From CAYSPO01 sp964432945 (lineage in GTDB: Bacteria; Bacillota; Clostridia; Tissierellales; Peptoniphilaceae): a stretch of 64,000 nt of DNA. The DNA lies in the NCBI GenBank assembly GCA_964432945.1, contig CAYSPO010000002.1, forward strand, positions 10,005 through 74,004, given 5' to 3'. The notes under the pieces were generated by a model. The model made no database searches and was not told the DNA's origin. It saw only the letters and a list, made by a program, of their open reading frames with translations. Below, one piece after another: positions 1 to 9,403 of the stretch (positions are counted from its first letter, which is position 1; each line of letters starts with the position of its first letter). The translations under genes were made by a program, and so were the position numbers.

Positions 1-1269
1 CACAAAGATGATAATAATCATAAGAATACTTCAAATGAAGAAAACAAAGAAAATAATTCTTATGAAAATGAAGAAAATAATCCAGCTGATGAATTCTTTT
101 CTAAAGAAGAACATGTGTATTCAGATAATTTGAATACTAAAGATGTAGAAAAGATAATTGACCAAAGGGTTAAAAAATCAGGATTTTCATGGTGGAAATT
201 TGTCTTAGCTATCGTAATTGGTGCTATTATCGGTATATTACTTATGTATAGCTTGGGTCCTAAATTAATTGGTGATAATGAACCAGTTAACAATACTGGA
301 GAAAATAATATAGTTATATCCCCAAGTGATGATATTACAGTAGAAGCTGCAGTTAATAAAAAATGCAAGGACTCTGTAGTAGGTATTACTACTCTTATTG
401 CAAGAACTAATAATTTTTTACCTATTGAATCTTATGCAGAAGGTGTGGGTTCTGGAGTTATAATTAGTGAGGATGGTTATATTCTCACTAATTCTCATGT
501 TGTATCAGATGGAAAAGCAGAAGATGTTTCTGTTATTCTAGCTAATCAAGAATCTTATGAGGGCGAACTAGTTTGGTATGAACCAACTATGGATTTAGCC
601 ATTGTAAAAATAGAAGCTGAAGGCTTGAAACCGATGGAGCTTGGAGATTCTGATAAATTAATGGTAGGAGAGAAAGCAATAGCCATAGGAAATCCCCTTG
701 GCATGGACTTGCAATCAACTCTTACTTCAGGTTATATTTCAGGCTTAGATAGATCTATTACTGTATCTAATGGATTATCTATGGATAACTTAATTCAAAC
801 TGATGCCTCCATCAATAGTGGTAATAGTGGTGGAGCTTTAATAAATGCACAAGGCCAGTTAATTGGTATTAATACAGCTAAAGCAAGTGCTGATAATATA
901 GGATTTGCAATTCCTATAAACACAGCTAAAGTTATAGTAGAAAGAGTTAAAACAACAGATAGCTTTGAGCCAGTTCTTATGGGAATAAGATCTGTTGATG
1001 TAAAATATTATGAAAATATAACAGGAACTGAAACACAAGCTGACGATGGAATTGTTATTATTGAAGTTGTTCCTGGGTCTGCAGCTGATAGAGCAGGGCT
1101 TGAACAAGGGGATATTATAACTCATATTGATGGAGTAAAGGTTACATCTATGGGAGTATTAAGAACTCAACTACTTGCTTATCAACCAGGAGATAAAGCT
1201 ACTCTTGATGTAATCAAAGGAAACTTGTCTGAAAAAGTAGAAATTTCATTTACTGGAGATGCAGCATAA
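1..1269 (+). CDS. HtrA/DegP-like membrane-anchored serine protease with PDZ domain (5' end outside window)
   Basis: Trypsin-fold quality-control protease acting outside the membrane on misfolded proteins. The frame is open from base 1, so the gene begins upstream; a GTG at 115 is only an internal codon. Numbering from base 1, the visible 422 residues hold a hydrophilic Asn/Glu-rich cytoplasmic stretch (1-60), one membrane helix (about 64-85), and a protease domain with the triad His166 (in TNSHVV), Asp198 (in TMDLAIV) and Ser276 (in GNSGGA). A single C-terminal PDZ domain (about 315-415) carries the usual GSAADRAGLEQGD motif. The single helix and single PDZ match the HtrA/YyxA/DegP-like proteins of Firmicutes. 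A strong terminator follows directly, so this is the last gene of its unit. Family assignment is firm; which HtrA paralogue it is cannot be decided here. Confidence 0.93.
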   Translation, partial: HKDDNNHKNTSNEENKENNSYENEENNPADEFFSKEEHVYSDNLNTKDVEKIIDQRVKKSGFSWWKFVLAIVIGAIIGILLMYSLGPKLIGDNEPVNNTGENNIVISPSDDITVEAAVNKKCKDSVVGITTLIARTNNFLPIESYAEGVGSGVIISEDGYILTNSHVVSDGKAEDVSVILANQESYEGELVWYEPTMDLAIVKIEAEGLKPMELGDSDKLMVGEKAIAIGNPLGMDLQSTLTSGYISGLDRSITVSNGLSMDNLIQTDASINSGNSGGALINAQGQLIGINTAKASADNIGFAIPINTAKVIVERVKTTDSFEPVLMGIRSVDVKYYENITGTETQADDGIVIIEVVPGSAADRAGLEQGDIITHIDGVKVTSMGVLRTQLLAYQPGDKATLDVIKGNLSEKVEISFTGDAA

Positions 1270-1285
1270 TATAGATAATTATTAT

Positions 1286-1316
1286 AAAACCCCTTGAGAA
1301 TTCTCAAGGGGTTTTA
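1286..1316. terminator. Bidirectional intrinsic terminator between htrA-like gene and radical SAM gene
   Basis: A near-perfect inverted repeat (aaaaccccttgag / ctcaaggggtttt) with A-run on one side and T-run on the other. It lies 20 bases after the HtrA stop and touches the stop codon of the convergent radical SAM gene, so it can end transcription from both sides. Confidence 0.9.
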
Positions 1317-2330
1317 TCTATTTAATAGGTCATTTTCAGTTATAAAGTCAGATCTTGTAAATTTTTCTTTTCTATAATTAAACCAAGGATAATATTGAAG
1401 CCTAGGATATTTTTTTAAAGTTTCAACTGCACCATTAATAATGGATAAGGCTTTATTTTTATCTGTTGGTAAATATCCTTTTAATTCATAATACTTAAAC
1501 AAATTGGTAAAAGCTATTTTATCGCCAGTTATATCTAAGAATTTTTTTAGATCCCGAGTAGATGGATCATGGAAAGAATAGAAGAAATTTTTTTCTTTTC
1601 CGTTATAATATTCAAAAAAGTATTTAGACTCTAAAGCTTTTTCAAGTTCACTTGCTTCTTTGAATTCTCCAGTTCTTCGCCATTTGCCATAAAGAGTATT
1701 ATTGGGAATAAAAAGGCTAGTTATTGTTATATTTTTAGGCTTTAATTTTGATATATAGTTAGCATTTGCTTTTCCTATTTCTTTTGATAATCCTTTGCCA
1801 GCTGAGCCGCTTAAACCAAGAATAGTCATAATAGAATAATCTATATTTGCTTGCTCGAGTCTTATAATTTGTTCTAAAGATTCTTCTGGAGTATAGCCAA
1901 CTCCAGCCAATTTTAAGCTAGGAGCATAAAAAGATTCACAACCTAGATAAAGGTCAGTGATCCCAATTTCTCTAAGGTATTTAAGATCAGCATCTGTTTT
2001 TGAATTTTTGATATTATGGATTGAAGCAAACATAGAAAAAGACTTACAGCTTGGTATTGATTTTTGTACCATTTCAATTAAATTAGCTAAAGTTTCAGCC
2101 GATAAGGCAAAGGGATCTCCATTCATAAAATAAATTCTTTTAATTAGCCTACCACAGTTAGCAAGTTCATATATATCTTCTTTTATTTCTTCAATATCTG
2201 CTAAAGAAAATGATGTTTTATGGTATAAAGTGCAATAATGACACTTATTATATGAACAGCCATGGGTTACTTGAAGCATTGGAGTTCTTGATTCAGTTGG
2301 GAGTCTATAATTTTGATTATCATAATGCAT
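1314..2330 (-). CDS. Radical SAM protein of unknown substrate
   Basis: A 338-residue protein with the radical SAM cluster motif CSYNKCHYC (CxxxCxxC, residues about 25-33), expected to bind a [4Fe-4S] cluster and cleave S-adenosylmethionine. The rest looks like one TIM-barrel core with a C-terminal extension; I see no SPASM/twitch Cys-rich tail and no B12 or TRAM domain. AAGGAA lies about 8 bases before the ATG. It stands alone, convergent with the htrA-like gene, so the neighbourhood does not suggest a substrate. Superfamily assignment is safe; function is unknown. Confidence 0.85.
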   Translation of the reverse strand: MHYDNQNYRLPTESRTPMLQVTHGCSYNKCHYCTLYHKTSFSLADIEEIKEDIYELANCGRLIKRIYFMNGDPFALSAETLANLIEMVQKSIPSCKSFSMFASIHNIKNSKTDADLKYLREIGITDLYLGCESFYAPSLKLAGVGYTPEESLEQIIRLEQANIDYSIMTILGLSGSAGKGLSKEIGKANANYISKLKPKNITITSLFIPNNTLYGKWRRTGEFKEASELEKALESKYFFEYYNGKEKNFFYSFHDPSTRDLKKFLDITGDKIAFTNLFKYYELKGYLPTDKNKALSIINGAVETLKKYPRLQYYPWFNYRKEKFTRSDFITENDLLNR

Positions 2331-2561
2331 AATATCAATTCCTTACTTTTGTTATTATAATTATTATATCCTTTAAGTAGAAAATTAATGGAATATAGGA
2401 TAATTTTTTTGTATCTATTAAATTTACTATTATAAAACTCTATTTATTAACTACAATAATATTAACTATTATTTATAAAATAAATAGTACTAATTTTATA
2501 AAATAGATGTTTCAAATAAAAAAACTTTAACTTTATTAGCATTTTCTCTATCTTAATTATA

Positions 2562-3425
2562 GGAAGAGTAGGTGGATATGAATTGGATAATATAAATTCC
2601 TCTTTAAGATTAGAATAAGAATTACTTAAATTGAGGAAAATTTCTTGATTTTATGCTTAACTTAAGTCTGACAGTAATATATGAGCCATTAAAAGAGGCT
2701 TTTTACTAAAGGAAAGGGTTGAAACTAAAGGAGTAAATCTTTTAGTTATTAGGGAGCTAATCGGAGAAACTTATTTCGGTGAAAAGAAAAGATATATATA
2801 ATGGCTTACAAACAGCTTATGATATTAAAAAATACAATAAAAAAGAAATTATAAGAATAGGTCAGACAGCTTTTAAGTCAGCTATGAATAGAAATAAATA
2901 AGTAACTTCTTTAGTTGACAAGGCTAATATTTTGAATTCAATAAAACTTTATAGAAAGATAATAAATGATTTAAGCAAAAAATATATTGAGGTTGAATTT
3001 CATTTCTTTGTATATAGTTTGCCTCTATGCAACTTATAAACAAGCCAAGTTAATTTGATGTAATTCTGATTTATAATATTTTTGGAGATATTATTATTAG
3101 GCGAAGCCTTTATAATAAGTGGACTTACAAGTATGTTTTATTCATTATTTTTAGGAGACAAAGGAGCTGATATCTATGAAACTTTTATGGTTTAGCTCGA
3201 GATATAAAAGGAATAGATATAGCAAATCTAATAGACACTATCTTATCAGAGAAAATGATGTTAGAATATTCTTTTGACCTAATTGATGAAGCTAAAATGG
3301 TAGAATATTCTGTAAATAAAGTTTTAGAAAATTGAGTAAAAACTAAAAATTTAAGCAAAAGCAATAAGTACTTTACTTGTTCTGAAATAGCTAAACTGAT
3401 AGCAGGGAATATCTATAGAAAAAAG
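2562..3425 (+). pseudogene. leuB: Degenerate 3-isopropylmalate dehydrogenase (leuB) remnant
   Basis: No open frame, but pieces of LeuB can be read in order. GRVGGYELDN and LRLE-stop-ELLKLRK start at 2562 (family: GAVGGPKWDN...LRPE.GLLALRK). VNLLVIRELIGETYFGE lies near 2730-2780. After a frameshift near 2800 come YNKKEIIRIGQTAF and VTSLVDKANIL (about 2840-2940). MQLINKPS-stop-FDVI and NIFGDII fall near 3027-3095. Finally ARDIKGIDIANLIDTILSEKMML and SVNKVLEN-stop-VKT run to about 3425. There are at least seven in-frame stops plus frameshifts, and the N-terminal 60-70 residues are gone. No other leu gene is nearby. The product is surely not made; leucine synthesis by this route has been lost at this locus. 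Confidence 0.88.
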
Positions 3426-3498
3426 GTCACAGAAACAGCTTTTGTACTTGTGATTTTTTCTGTTTTAATGTATCTTAAAATATACGGGTAAAGAAAGG

Positions 3499-4893
3499 AT
3501 GATAAAAATAAAGCATGTGAAAAAACAAGATAGTTTTATGGTAGATGGCAATATAACTAAGGTCATTTTAACCATATCTACTCCTTTAATGATTAATAAC
3601 TTTGTTCGTACAATATATAACTTAACCGATGGGCTATTTGTAGCCCAGATTTCACCAATAGATTTTGCAGCTACAGCTTTTGTATGGCCTTTAAACTATA
3701 TGTTTATAGCAGTAGGATTAGGATTAGGCGTTGGAGCAACATCTCTAATATCTCAGTACCTAGGAGCAAAACAAGATTTTAAGGTAAGACTTTATTCTGC
3801 TAACGCTTTAATTTTATCGATTGTTTTAGGTTTGCTTTTGGCTACTATTGGATATTTTTCATCTGAAACTATGATTTCATGGATGGGTGCAGAAGGTGAA
3901 CTTTTACAAAAATCAACTGCTTATTTAAGGATAAGTTTTATAGGTTTATTCTTTGACTTTATTTTTTTCGCCTATCAAGCTATCTTAACAGCCCAAGGAA
4001 TGACAAAATCCATTACCTTAGTGAGCGTTATATCATCTCTAACTAATGTAATACTAGATCCAATTTTTATATTTGATAAAGTTCCATTATTTAAGTTTAA
4101 AGGTTTAGGACTAGGCTTAAGTGGAGCTGCTTGGGCGACTGTAATTTCAAAAATTGTACTCTTATTGTGTACTTTATATATAATAAAAAAAGATTCAGAA
4201 ATAAATATAAAATTAAGATTTAAATATTGGGATTCAAAAATTTCCAAAAATATAATGAAAATTTCTCTTCCTTCATCTTTAGGGAATGGAGGTTCAGCTT
4301 TAGGATTTACAATGCTTAACTCTCTAATTCAATCATATGGTACTGATACTCTTACAGCGTTCTCTATGATAAACAGAATTACAGATTTATTTACCCAGCC
4401 TCAAATGGGAATTGGGAATGCCTTAACTTCTATAATAGGTAGAAATATGGGAGCAAAGAAATACGATAGGGTGAAAGAGATTTTCAAAAGAGCAATACAA
4501 ATAGTAACAATTGTTTCTTTAATAGCTTCTATTATTACAATAGTATTTAGATATCCTTTACTGGGAATATTCATAAAAGATAATAGCAATCCACTTTTAT
4601 GGGCAGAGTCATTAGAGTATTTATATTATTCAGCTGTAATTATCTTCTTTATGGGATTTTTCTCTGCTTTAAACGGATTCTTTCAAGGAGTTGGAAAAAC
4701 AAGATACTCTATGAATATGGAAGCTGGTAGACTTTGGATTTTCAGATTACCTTTGATTTGGATATTTGGTAGATTTACAGATATTGGTTCAACAGGAGTT
4801 TGGTTATCTATGGCTATATCTAACTTACTTATTTGTGTTTATGGTTTTTATGTTTATTATTCGAGAGATTGGTATTCAATTGTGGAAGATTAA
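3499..4893 (+). CDS. MATE family efflux transporter
   Basis: A 464-residue polytopic membrane protein with about 12 hydrophobic segments and the two-fold MATE (MatE) repeat. Typical pieces are PLMINNFVRTIYNLTDGLFVAQ at the first helix and VGLGLGVGATSLISQYLGAK after the second, with a similar QPQMGIGNALTSIIGRNMGAK motif at the start of the second half. MATE proteins export drugs or metabolites in exchange for Na+ or H+. AAAGG precedes the ATG. It lies just after the leuB remnant and is followed by its own terminator, so it is a single-gene unit. Substrate cannot be told from sequence. Confidence 0.92.
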   Translation: MIKIKHVKKQDSFMVDGNITKVILTISTPLMINNFVRTIYNLTDGLFVAQISPIDFAATAFVWPLNYMFIAVGLGLGVGATSLISQYLGAKQDFKVRLYSANALILSIVLGLLLATIGYFSSETMISWMGAEGELLQKSTAYLRISFIGLFFDFIFFAYQAILTAQGMTKSITLVSVISSLTNVILDPIFIFDKVPLFKFKGLGLGLSGAAWATVISKIVLLLCTLYIIKKDSEINIKLRFKYWDSKISKNIMKISLPSSLGNGGSALGFTMLNSLIQSYGTDTLTAFSMINRITDLFTQPQMGIGNALTSIIGRNMGAKKYDRVKEIFKRAIQIVTIVSLIASIITIVFRYPLLGIFIKDNSNPLLWAESLEYLYYSAVIIFFMGFFSALNGFFQGVGKTRYSMNMEAGRLWIFRLPLIWIFGRFTDIGSTGVWLSMAISNLLICVYGFYVYYSRDWYSIVED

Positions 4894-4955
4894 ATATAAT
4901 AATATATAAGAAGAATTTTATGTTAGAAAGAAAAATAATTAAATTAATATGAACT

Positions 4956-4994
4956 AAAGTAGTCAAGTTGGATTAAAATTTGACTACTTTTTTA
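4956..4994 (+). terminator. Intrinsic terminator after MATE gene
   Basis: Inverted repeat aaagtagtcaa / ttgactacttt with a 13-base loop, followed by a run of seven T. The rest of the 288-base gap (4894-5181) is AT-rich with no coding signal apart from the promoter at 5130. Confidence 0.85.
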
Positions 4995-5129
4995 TTTATA
5001 AAAGATATAATCTGTTAAATATGAATATATAAAATATAAATAATAAATATCTTAATTTACATAAATATAATCTAAACTTTACAAGTTCTTTACATTTGTA
5101 GAATAAATCAACAATATTTGCTAAAAATA

Positions 5130-5158
5130 TTGACAATACCTCTCTAAACAGTTATATA
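5130..5158 (+). promoter_or_regulatory. Predicted sigma-A promoter for the 5182 gene
   Basis: A perfect -35 box TTGACA (5130-5135), 17-base spacer and TATATA (5153-5158), 23 bases before the start codon. Prediction from sequence only. Confidence 0.6.
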
Positions 5159-5181
5159 TTAGTTAAAATGGAGGTGAAAAT

Positions 5182-5487
5182 ATGCTAAGAAAACGAGTAT
5201 ATCCTGTTTGGATAATGGAATTTGTTAATAATACCTATTTTGGTAAAAATTTTGATTTTGATGTGGAAGCAGTGGGAGAAGCTCTAAAAGATGTTTTAAA
5301 AGAAATAAAGAATAAAATTGAAAAAAAAGCATATTTTCAAGAATTAGAGGGTCTAGAGATACCTAGCCCAGGAATTGGACATGTAGAAAATATGTTGAAT
5401 TTTAATTATATGGAATTAATATCATGTGATTTAGATCATTACTATAAGAAAGATTATAAATTACAAGCTAATGAAAAGGAATCCTAG
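5182..5487 (+). CDS. Small protein of unknown function
   Basis: A 101-residue protein I do not recognise. It has a good ribosome binding site (GGAGGTG, 6 bases before ATG) and a well-placed promoter, which support that it is real. The N-terminal part is aromatic-rich (YPVWIMEFVNNTYFGKNF); the middle (residues 29-50) is a charged amphipathic helix with a Lys/Glu pattern, followed by a Pro/Gly-containing loop and a short acidic-aromatic tail. No signal peptide, membrane helix, Cys pair or nucleotide-binding motif. It is transcribed alone. Function unknown. Confidence 0.6.
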   Translation: MLRKRVYPVWIMEFVNNTYFGKNFDFDVEAVGEALKDVLKEIKNKIEKKAYFQELEGLEIPSPGIGHVENMLNFNYMELISCDLDHYYKKDYKLQANEKES

Positions 5488-5614
5488 ATTTCTAGAATAT
5501 TTTAATAATATTATACTTTTAAAAATCAAAAGCTGGCTTTTCAATTTCTTTGGTTGCCTATAAAATTATTCAATTTTAAGATTAACATTAATAATTTCTT
5601 AATAAAAATATCTA

Positions 5615-5648
5615 AAAATTCTTAGTTTTTTAACTAGGAATTTTTTTG
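5615..5648 (+). terminator. Intrinsic terminator in the 5488-5804 gap
   Basis: Inverted repeat aaaaattcttagt / actaggaattttt with a T-run. It lies 130 bases after the small gene, in a 317-base AT-rich gap where I see no other coding or RNA signal; a promoter for the ZIP gene presumably lies in 5700-5790 but I cannot pick one with confidence. Confidence 0.65.
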
Positions 5649-5804
5649 TTTCCATTTTATACTCTCTATTATTATTGTATTATTATTTTTTTAAAAATTA
5701 CATAATCTTATTAGTTTATAGAACTTTGATTTAATTTGGATTTGAGATTAATTATTGAAATAGAAGTCATTGGGTATTATTAGATAATGAAATGGAGGTA
5801 AAAC

Positions 5805-6569
5805 ATGGACGATAAAATAATAATATTTTTGATGATATTGCTAGCAGGATTTGCAACAGGAATTGGTGCTATTCCTATTTTATTTACAGACAAAGTTTCT
5901 CATAAAGCCTTAGATATATTATTAGGTTCAGCAGCTGGAATTATGTTAGCTGCATCAGCTTTTTCTTTAATATTACCATCAATTGAACATGGTGGAGGAG
6001 ATTTAAAGGCAGTACTAATAAGTTCTGCAGGAATTTTTGCAGGTTCTGTTCTTTTAGATCTCTTTGATAAAATATTGCCCCATGTCCACTTGGTTAATAA
6101 AAAGCAGGAAGGAATGGAAAATACTAATGTAACAGGGATATGGCTTTTTGTTTTTGCTATTGCTCTACATAATTTTCCAGAAGGGCTTGCAACAGGTGTT
6201 GGATTTGGAACAGGAAATATAGCAGATGGAATTATAATAGCAGCAGGAATTGCTATTCAAAACCTTCCTGAAGGTTTAGCTGTGGCAGTTTCTTTAAGAA
6301 AAGTAGGATACGACAAAAAGTTTGCATTTTGGGTTGCTACTTTAACTGGTTTAATTGAACCGATTGGAGCAGTTTTAGGTTTATTTTTAGTTAATATATT
6401 CCAGCCTCTTATTGGATTTATATTAGCTTTAGCAGCAGGAGCTATGCTATTTATAATTTCAGATGAGATTATACCAGAAACTCATTCAGGTGGTCATGAG
6501 AGAGAGTCAACTTATGGTCTTATAATTGGTTTTATAATAATGCTTATTCTTTGGGTTGTCTTAGGGTAG
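5805..6569 (+). CDS. ZIP family divalent metal transporter
   Basis: A 254-residue membrane protein with about 8 helices. The two ZIP signature helices are present: HNFPEGLATGVG (about residues 122-133) and NLPEGLAVAVS (about 161-171), which supply the His/Asn/Glu ligands of the binuclear metal site in this family (zinc, iron or manganese uptake). A cytoplasmic loop near residue 80-100 has HVHL, a possible metal-sensing site. GGAGG precedes the ATG by 6 bases. It is convergent with the riboswitch-controlled P-type ATPase and shares a terminator with it, which makes a local import/export metal pair. Metal specificity is inference. Confidence 0.92.
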   Translation: MDDKIIIFLMILLAGFATGIGAIPILFTDKVSHKALDILLGSAAGIMLAASAFSLILPSIEHGGGDLKAVLISSAGIFAGSVLLDLFDKILPHVHLVNKKQEGMENTNVTGIWLFVFAIALHNFPEGLATGVGFGTGNIADGIIIAAGIAIQNLPEGLAVAVSLRKVGYDKKFAFWVATLTGLIEPIGAVLGLFLVNIFQPLIGFILALAAGAMLFIISDEIIPETHSGGHERESTYGLIIGFIIMLILWVVLG

Positions 6570-6589
6570 AATAAATATAATTAAATAAG

Positions 6590-6620
6590 AAAAAGCCAGC
6601 TATTAATAGCTGGCTTTTTT
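6590..6620. terminator. Bidirectional terminator between ZIP and P-type ATPase genes
   Basis: aaaaagccagcta / tagctggctttttt, a 13-bp stem with A- and T-runs on the two sides. It sits between convergent genes, 20 bases past the ZIP stop and 4 bases before the ATPase stop. Confidence 0.9.
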
Positions 6621-6623
6621 ATA

Positions 6624-9317
6624 TTATTGAGCTTTTCTTTTTCGTGTAAGAGCTTTTCTGAATTCCCCTGCAATAACTGGGATTAAAGATAGTACGATAA
6701 TTACTGCCCAATCTTTAACTGTTGGTGGAATTACTTCAAATAAATTAGCAAGTGCTGGTATATAAAGAACCATTAAAAGAAGTCCAAATGACAAACCAGT
6801 TGCATAAACCATATATTTATTTGAGAATAAACCAATTTCTCTAAGAGTATGATCTGAGCTTCTTGCTGAAAATGCCCTTAATAACTCTGCAGTTATTAAT
6901 GTAACAAATGCTAAAGTTCTAGATCCTTCTGAGTCTAAACCATAAACTTTAATACCAAATAGGTAAGCACCCAAGGTCGCAAGAGTTATTGCAACAGCTT
7001 GGACACCAATCACTAATCCTGATTTTTTATCAATAATGGCTTCATTTGGTTCTCTTGGTTTTTCTTCCATTATATCATCGGCACCTTTTTCTACACCTAG
7101 AGCAAGAGCTGGGAATGAGTCAGTTACAAGGTTTAACCAAAGTAGTTGGATAGGTGTAAGAGGAACTGGTAGTCCAAATAATATTGCTAAGAATACTATT
7201 AAAACTTCTCCTATATTACAAGATAATAAGAAAGAAACGAAGTTCTTAATATTATTATAAATTATTCTTCCTTCTTCAACAGCATGTACAATAGTAGCAA
7301 AGTTATCGTCCATTAAGATTACTTCAGCTGTATTTTTAGCTACACCTGTACCAGTAATACCCATTGCAACCCCGATATCTGCTTTCTTTAGAGCAGGTGC
7401 ATCATTTACACCATCACCAGTCATTGAAACAATATGTCCATTAGCTTTAAGTGCTTCTACAATTTGAACTTTATTTTCTGGCGAAACCCTTGCAAAAACT
7501 CTTTTAGTTTTAACCACTTCTCTGATTTCTTCAGGGTTAAGAGTATTAAGCTCTTTACCCAGTATTGCTTGACTATGGTCGTTTGCAATACCTAAATCTT
7601 CAGCTATAGCATAAGCAGTTTCAAGATGGTCTCCAGTAATCATAATTGGAGTAATTCCTGCAGTTTTACATTGTTTTATTGCTTCTTTTGCTTCTGGTCT
7701 AGCAGGGTCGATAGTTCCAGTTATACCAACGAAAATCATACTATTTTCAATATTTTCTGATTTTATTTCGTTAGGTAAGGAATCATATTGTTTGAATGCA
7801 TATGCAAGTGTTCTTAAGGCATCTTTTGCAAATTCTATATTTTTATCTAGAACTGCTTTTTTCTCTTCATCTGTGAATTCAGAAACTTTTCCATCGACAA
7901 GCTTCTTGTCACATCTATCTATAATTAAATCTGGAGCTCCTTTAGTAAAGGATACAATTTTATTTTCAATAAAATTTTCATGGAAAGTTGACATCATTTT
8001 TCTATCTGAATCAAAAGGAATTTCTTCAATTCTAGGATATTTTTCTTCTAATTCATTTTTGCTAAGGCCTTTTTTACCAGCTAAGGTAAGAAGAGCACCT
8101 TCTGTTGGATCTCCCATAATTTTGTAAATACCATCTTCTTGTCTAAGAAGTGAGTCATTAGATAAAGCTCCGATACTCATTAAAGTATATAGGGAAGGAG
8201 CGTCGCTATCATCAAGGGTTTTACCTTCTATATATAAATCCCCAACTGGTTCATAACCAGTTCCTGCGACATCAATTACTTTATTATCTACGAAAGCTCT
8301 TTGAACAGTCATTTCATTTTGTGTTAAAGTACCAGTTTTATCCGAACAAATAGTTGTTATTGTTCCTAAAGATTCAACCGCTAGAAGTTTTTTTACAATT
8401 GCATTTCTTTCAGCCATTCTTCCCATACCTAGTGAAAGAACTATAGTTACAATAGCAGCAAGACCTTCTGGTATAGCAGCAACAGCTAATGAAATAGACA
8501 TCATAATCATATCTAAAAGTTCATAGTCTCTTAATAGACCAACAACAAGTACAATACCACATACAACTAGCACTAATATACCAAGTAACTTTGATAAATC
8601 ATTAAGCCTTTTTTGCAAAGGGGTTAATTCATCATCAACAGCTTGGAGTGAAGTAGCAATTTTACCAATTTCTGTATCATGACCAGTATCAGTTACAATT
8701 CCTTTTCCTCTACCATAAGAGACAATAGTGGAAGAATGAGCATAGTTTGTTCTATCTCCAATTTCTGTAACTTCATCAAAGTTTATTTTAGCATCTTTTT
8801 CTACAGGAACAGATTCACCTGTTAATGAAGATTCATCAATTTGCATATTAGAGCTTTCTATAAGTCTAATATCAGCAGGAACAATGTCTCCAGTTTCAAG
8901 TAAAACAATATCACCTGGCACAATATTTTTAGATAGAATTTCGACTTCTTTTCCATCTCTTATAACTTTAGCACTCGGACTAGACATTTCCTGTAAGGCT
9001 TCTACAGCTTCTTCAGCCTTACCTTCTTGATAAATACTTAGACCTGCATTTATTACTACAATTGCTAAGATAATAGCGGTTTCAATTAAGTCTCCAAGAA
9101 AGGCAGATAAAATTGCTGCAATAATAAGTATGATAGTTAGTGGATCCTTAAATTGGTCTACAAATTTTGAAAAGAGAGAAGCCTTTTTTTCAGCTTCTAA
9201 TTCATTATGACCATGTTCTTTAAGGATTTGTTCAGCTTTAGATGTACTTAGCCCATTCTTCAGGTCAGTACCAAGTTCTTCAGCTAATTCGGCTGGTTTT
9301 TTCTTATACCAATCCAT
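6624..9317 (-). CDS. P2-type cation ATPase under Mn2+ riboswitch; probable Mn2+/Ca2+ exporter
   Basis: A SERCA-like ATP-driven cation pump of 897 residues. The start is set at the second Met (9317) because AAAGGAGG lies 6 bases before it; an ATG at 9341 adds eight residues and has no such site. Motifs from the N-terminus: cation ATPase N domain, TGES near 166, PEGL in M4 near 283, phosphorylated Asp near 326 in DKTGTLT, KGAPD, TGDH, TGDGVND, and M6 NLVTDSFPALALG. About ten membrane helices. By domain order this is the group usually called calcium-transporting ATPase. The leader carries a yybP-ykoY RNA, known to sense Mn2+ and to control Mn exporters such as the P-type ATPases of lactococci and streptococci, so Mn2+ (or both Mn2+ and Ca2+) is the likelier cargo. 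Family certain, ion inferred. Confidence 0.95.
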   Translation of the reverse strand: MDWYKKKPAELAEELGTDLKNGLSTSKAEQILKEHGHNELEAEKKASLFSKFVDQFKDPLTIILIIAAILSAFLGDLIETAIILAIVVINAGLSIYQEGKAEEAVEALQEMSSPSAKVIRDGKEVEILSKNIVPGDIVLLETGDIVPADIRLIESSNMQIDESSLTGESVPVEKDAKINFDEVTEIGDRTNYAHSSTIVSYGRGKGIVTDTGHDTEIGKIATSLQAVDDELTPLQKRLNDLSKLLGILVLVVCGIVLVVGLLRDYELLDMIMMSISLAVAAIPEGLAAIVTIVLSLGMGRMAERNAIVKKLLAVESLGTITTICSDKTGTLTQNEMTVQRAFVDNKVIDVAGTGYEPVGDLYIEGKTLDDSDAPSLYTLMSIGALSNDSLLRQEDGIYKIMGDPTEGALLTLAGKKGLSKNELEEKYPRIEEIPFDSDRKMMSTFHENFIENKIVSFTKGAPDLIIDRCDKKLVDGKVSEFTDEEKKAVLDKNIEFAKDALRTLAYAFKQYDSLPNEIKSENIENSMIFVGITGTIDPARPEAKEAIKQCKTAGITPIMITGDHLETAYAIAEDLGIANDHSQAILGKELNTLNPEEIREVVKTKRVFARVSPENKVQIVEALKANGHIVSMTGDGVNDAPALKKADIGVAMGITGTGVAKNTAEVILMDDNFATIVHAVEEGRIIYNNIKNFVSFLLSCNIGEVLIVFLAILFGLPVPLTPIQLLWLNLVTDSFPALALGVEKGADDIMEEKPREPNEAIIDKKSGLVIGVQAVAITLATLGAYLFGIKVYGLDSEGSRTLAFVTLITAELLRAFSARSSDHTLREIGLFSNKYMVYATGLSFGLLLMVLYIPALANLFEVIPPTVKDWAVIIVLSLIPVIAGEFRKALTRKRKAQ

Positions 9318-9364
9318 AAATTCCTCCTTTAAATTTTGCAAGGTAAATTGTTCAAAAACATACT

Positions 9365-9403
9365 AAAAAAAGACCTTGCTTGAGCGTTCTCAAACAAAGG
9401 TCT
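9365..9403 (-). terminator. Expression-platform terminator of the Mn riboswitch
   Basis: On the minus strand, agacctttgtttgag and ctcaagcaaggtct form a long hairpin followed by seven T. Its 5' arm is the same segment that closes the aptamer P1 helix, so aptamer folding and terminator formation exclude each other: metal binding should allow read-through into the ATPase gene. Confidence 0.88.

Noticed and set aside
859..1125. Minus-strand ORF inside the protease gene
   Set aside because: Low-complexity shadow of the HtrA frame with no start signal.
2562..3425. Selenocysteine read-through of TGA codons in the leuB remnant
   Set aside because: TAA stops and frameshifts also occur and LeuB is not a selenoprotein, so decay is the simple explanation.
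3415..3465. Hairpin at the end of the leuB remnant as terminator
   Set aside because: aaaaaaggtcaca can pair with tgtgattttttc only loosely across a long loop; it may be the old leuB terminator but the support is weak.
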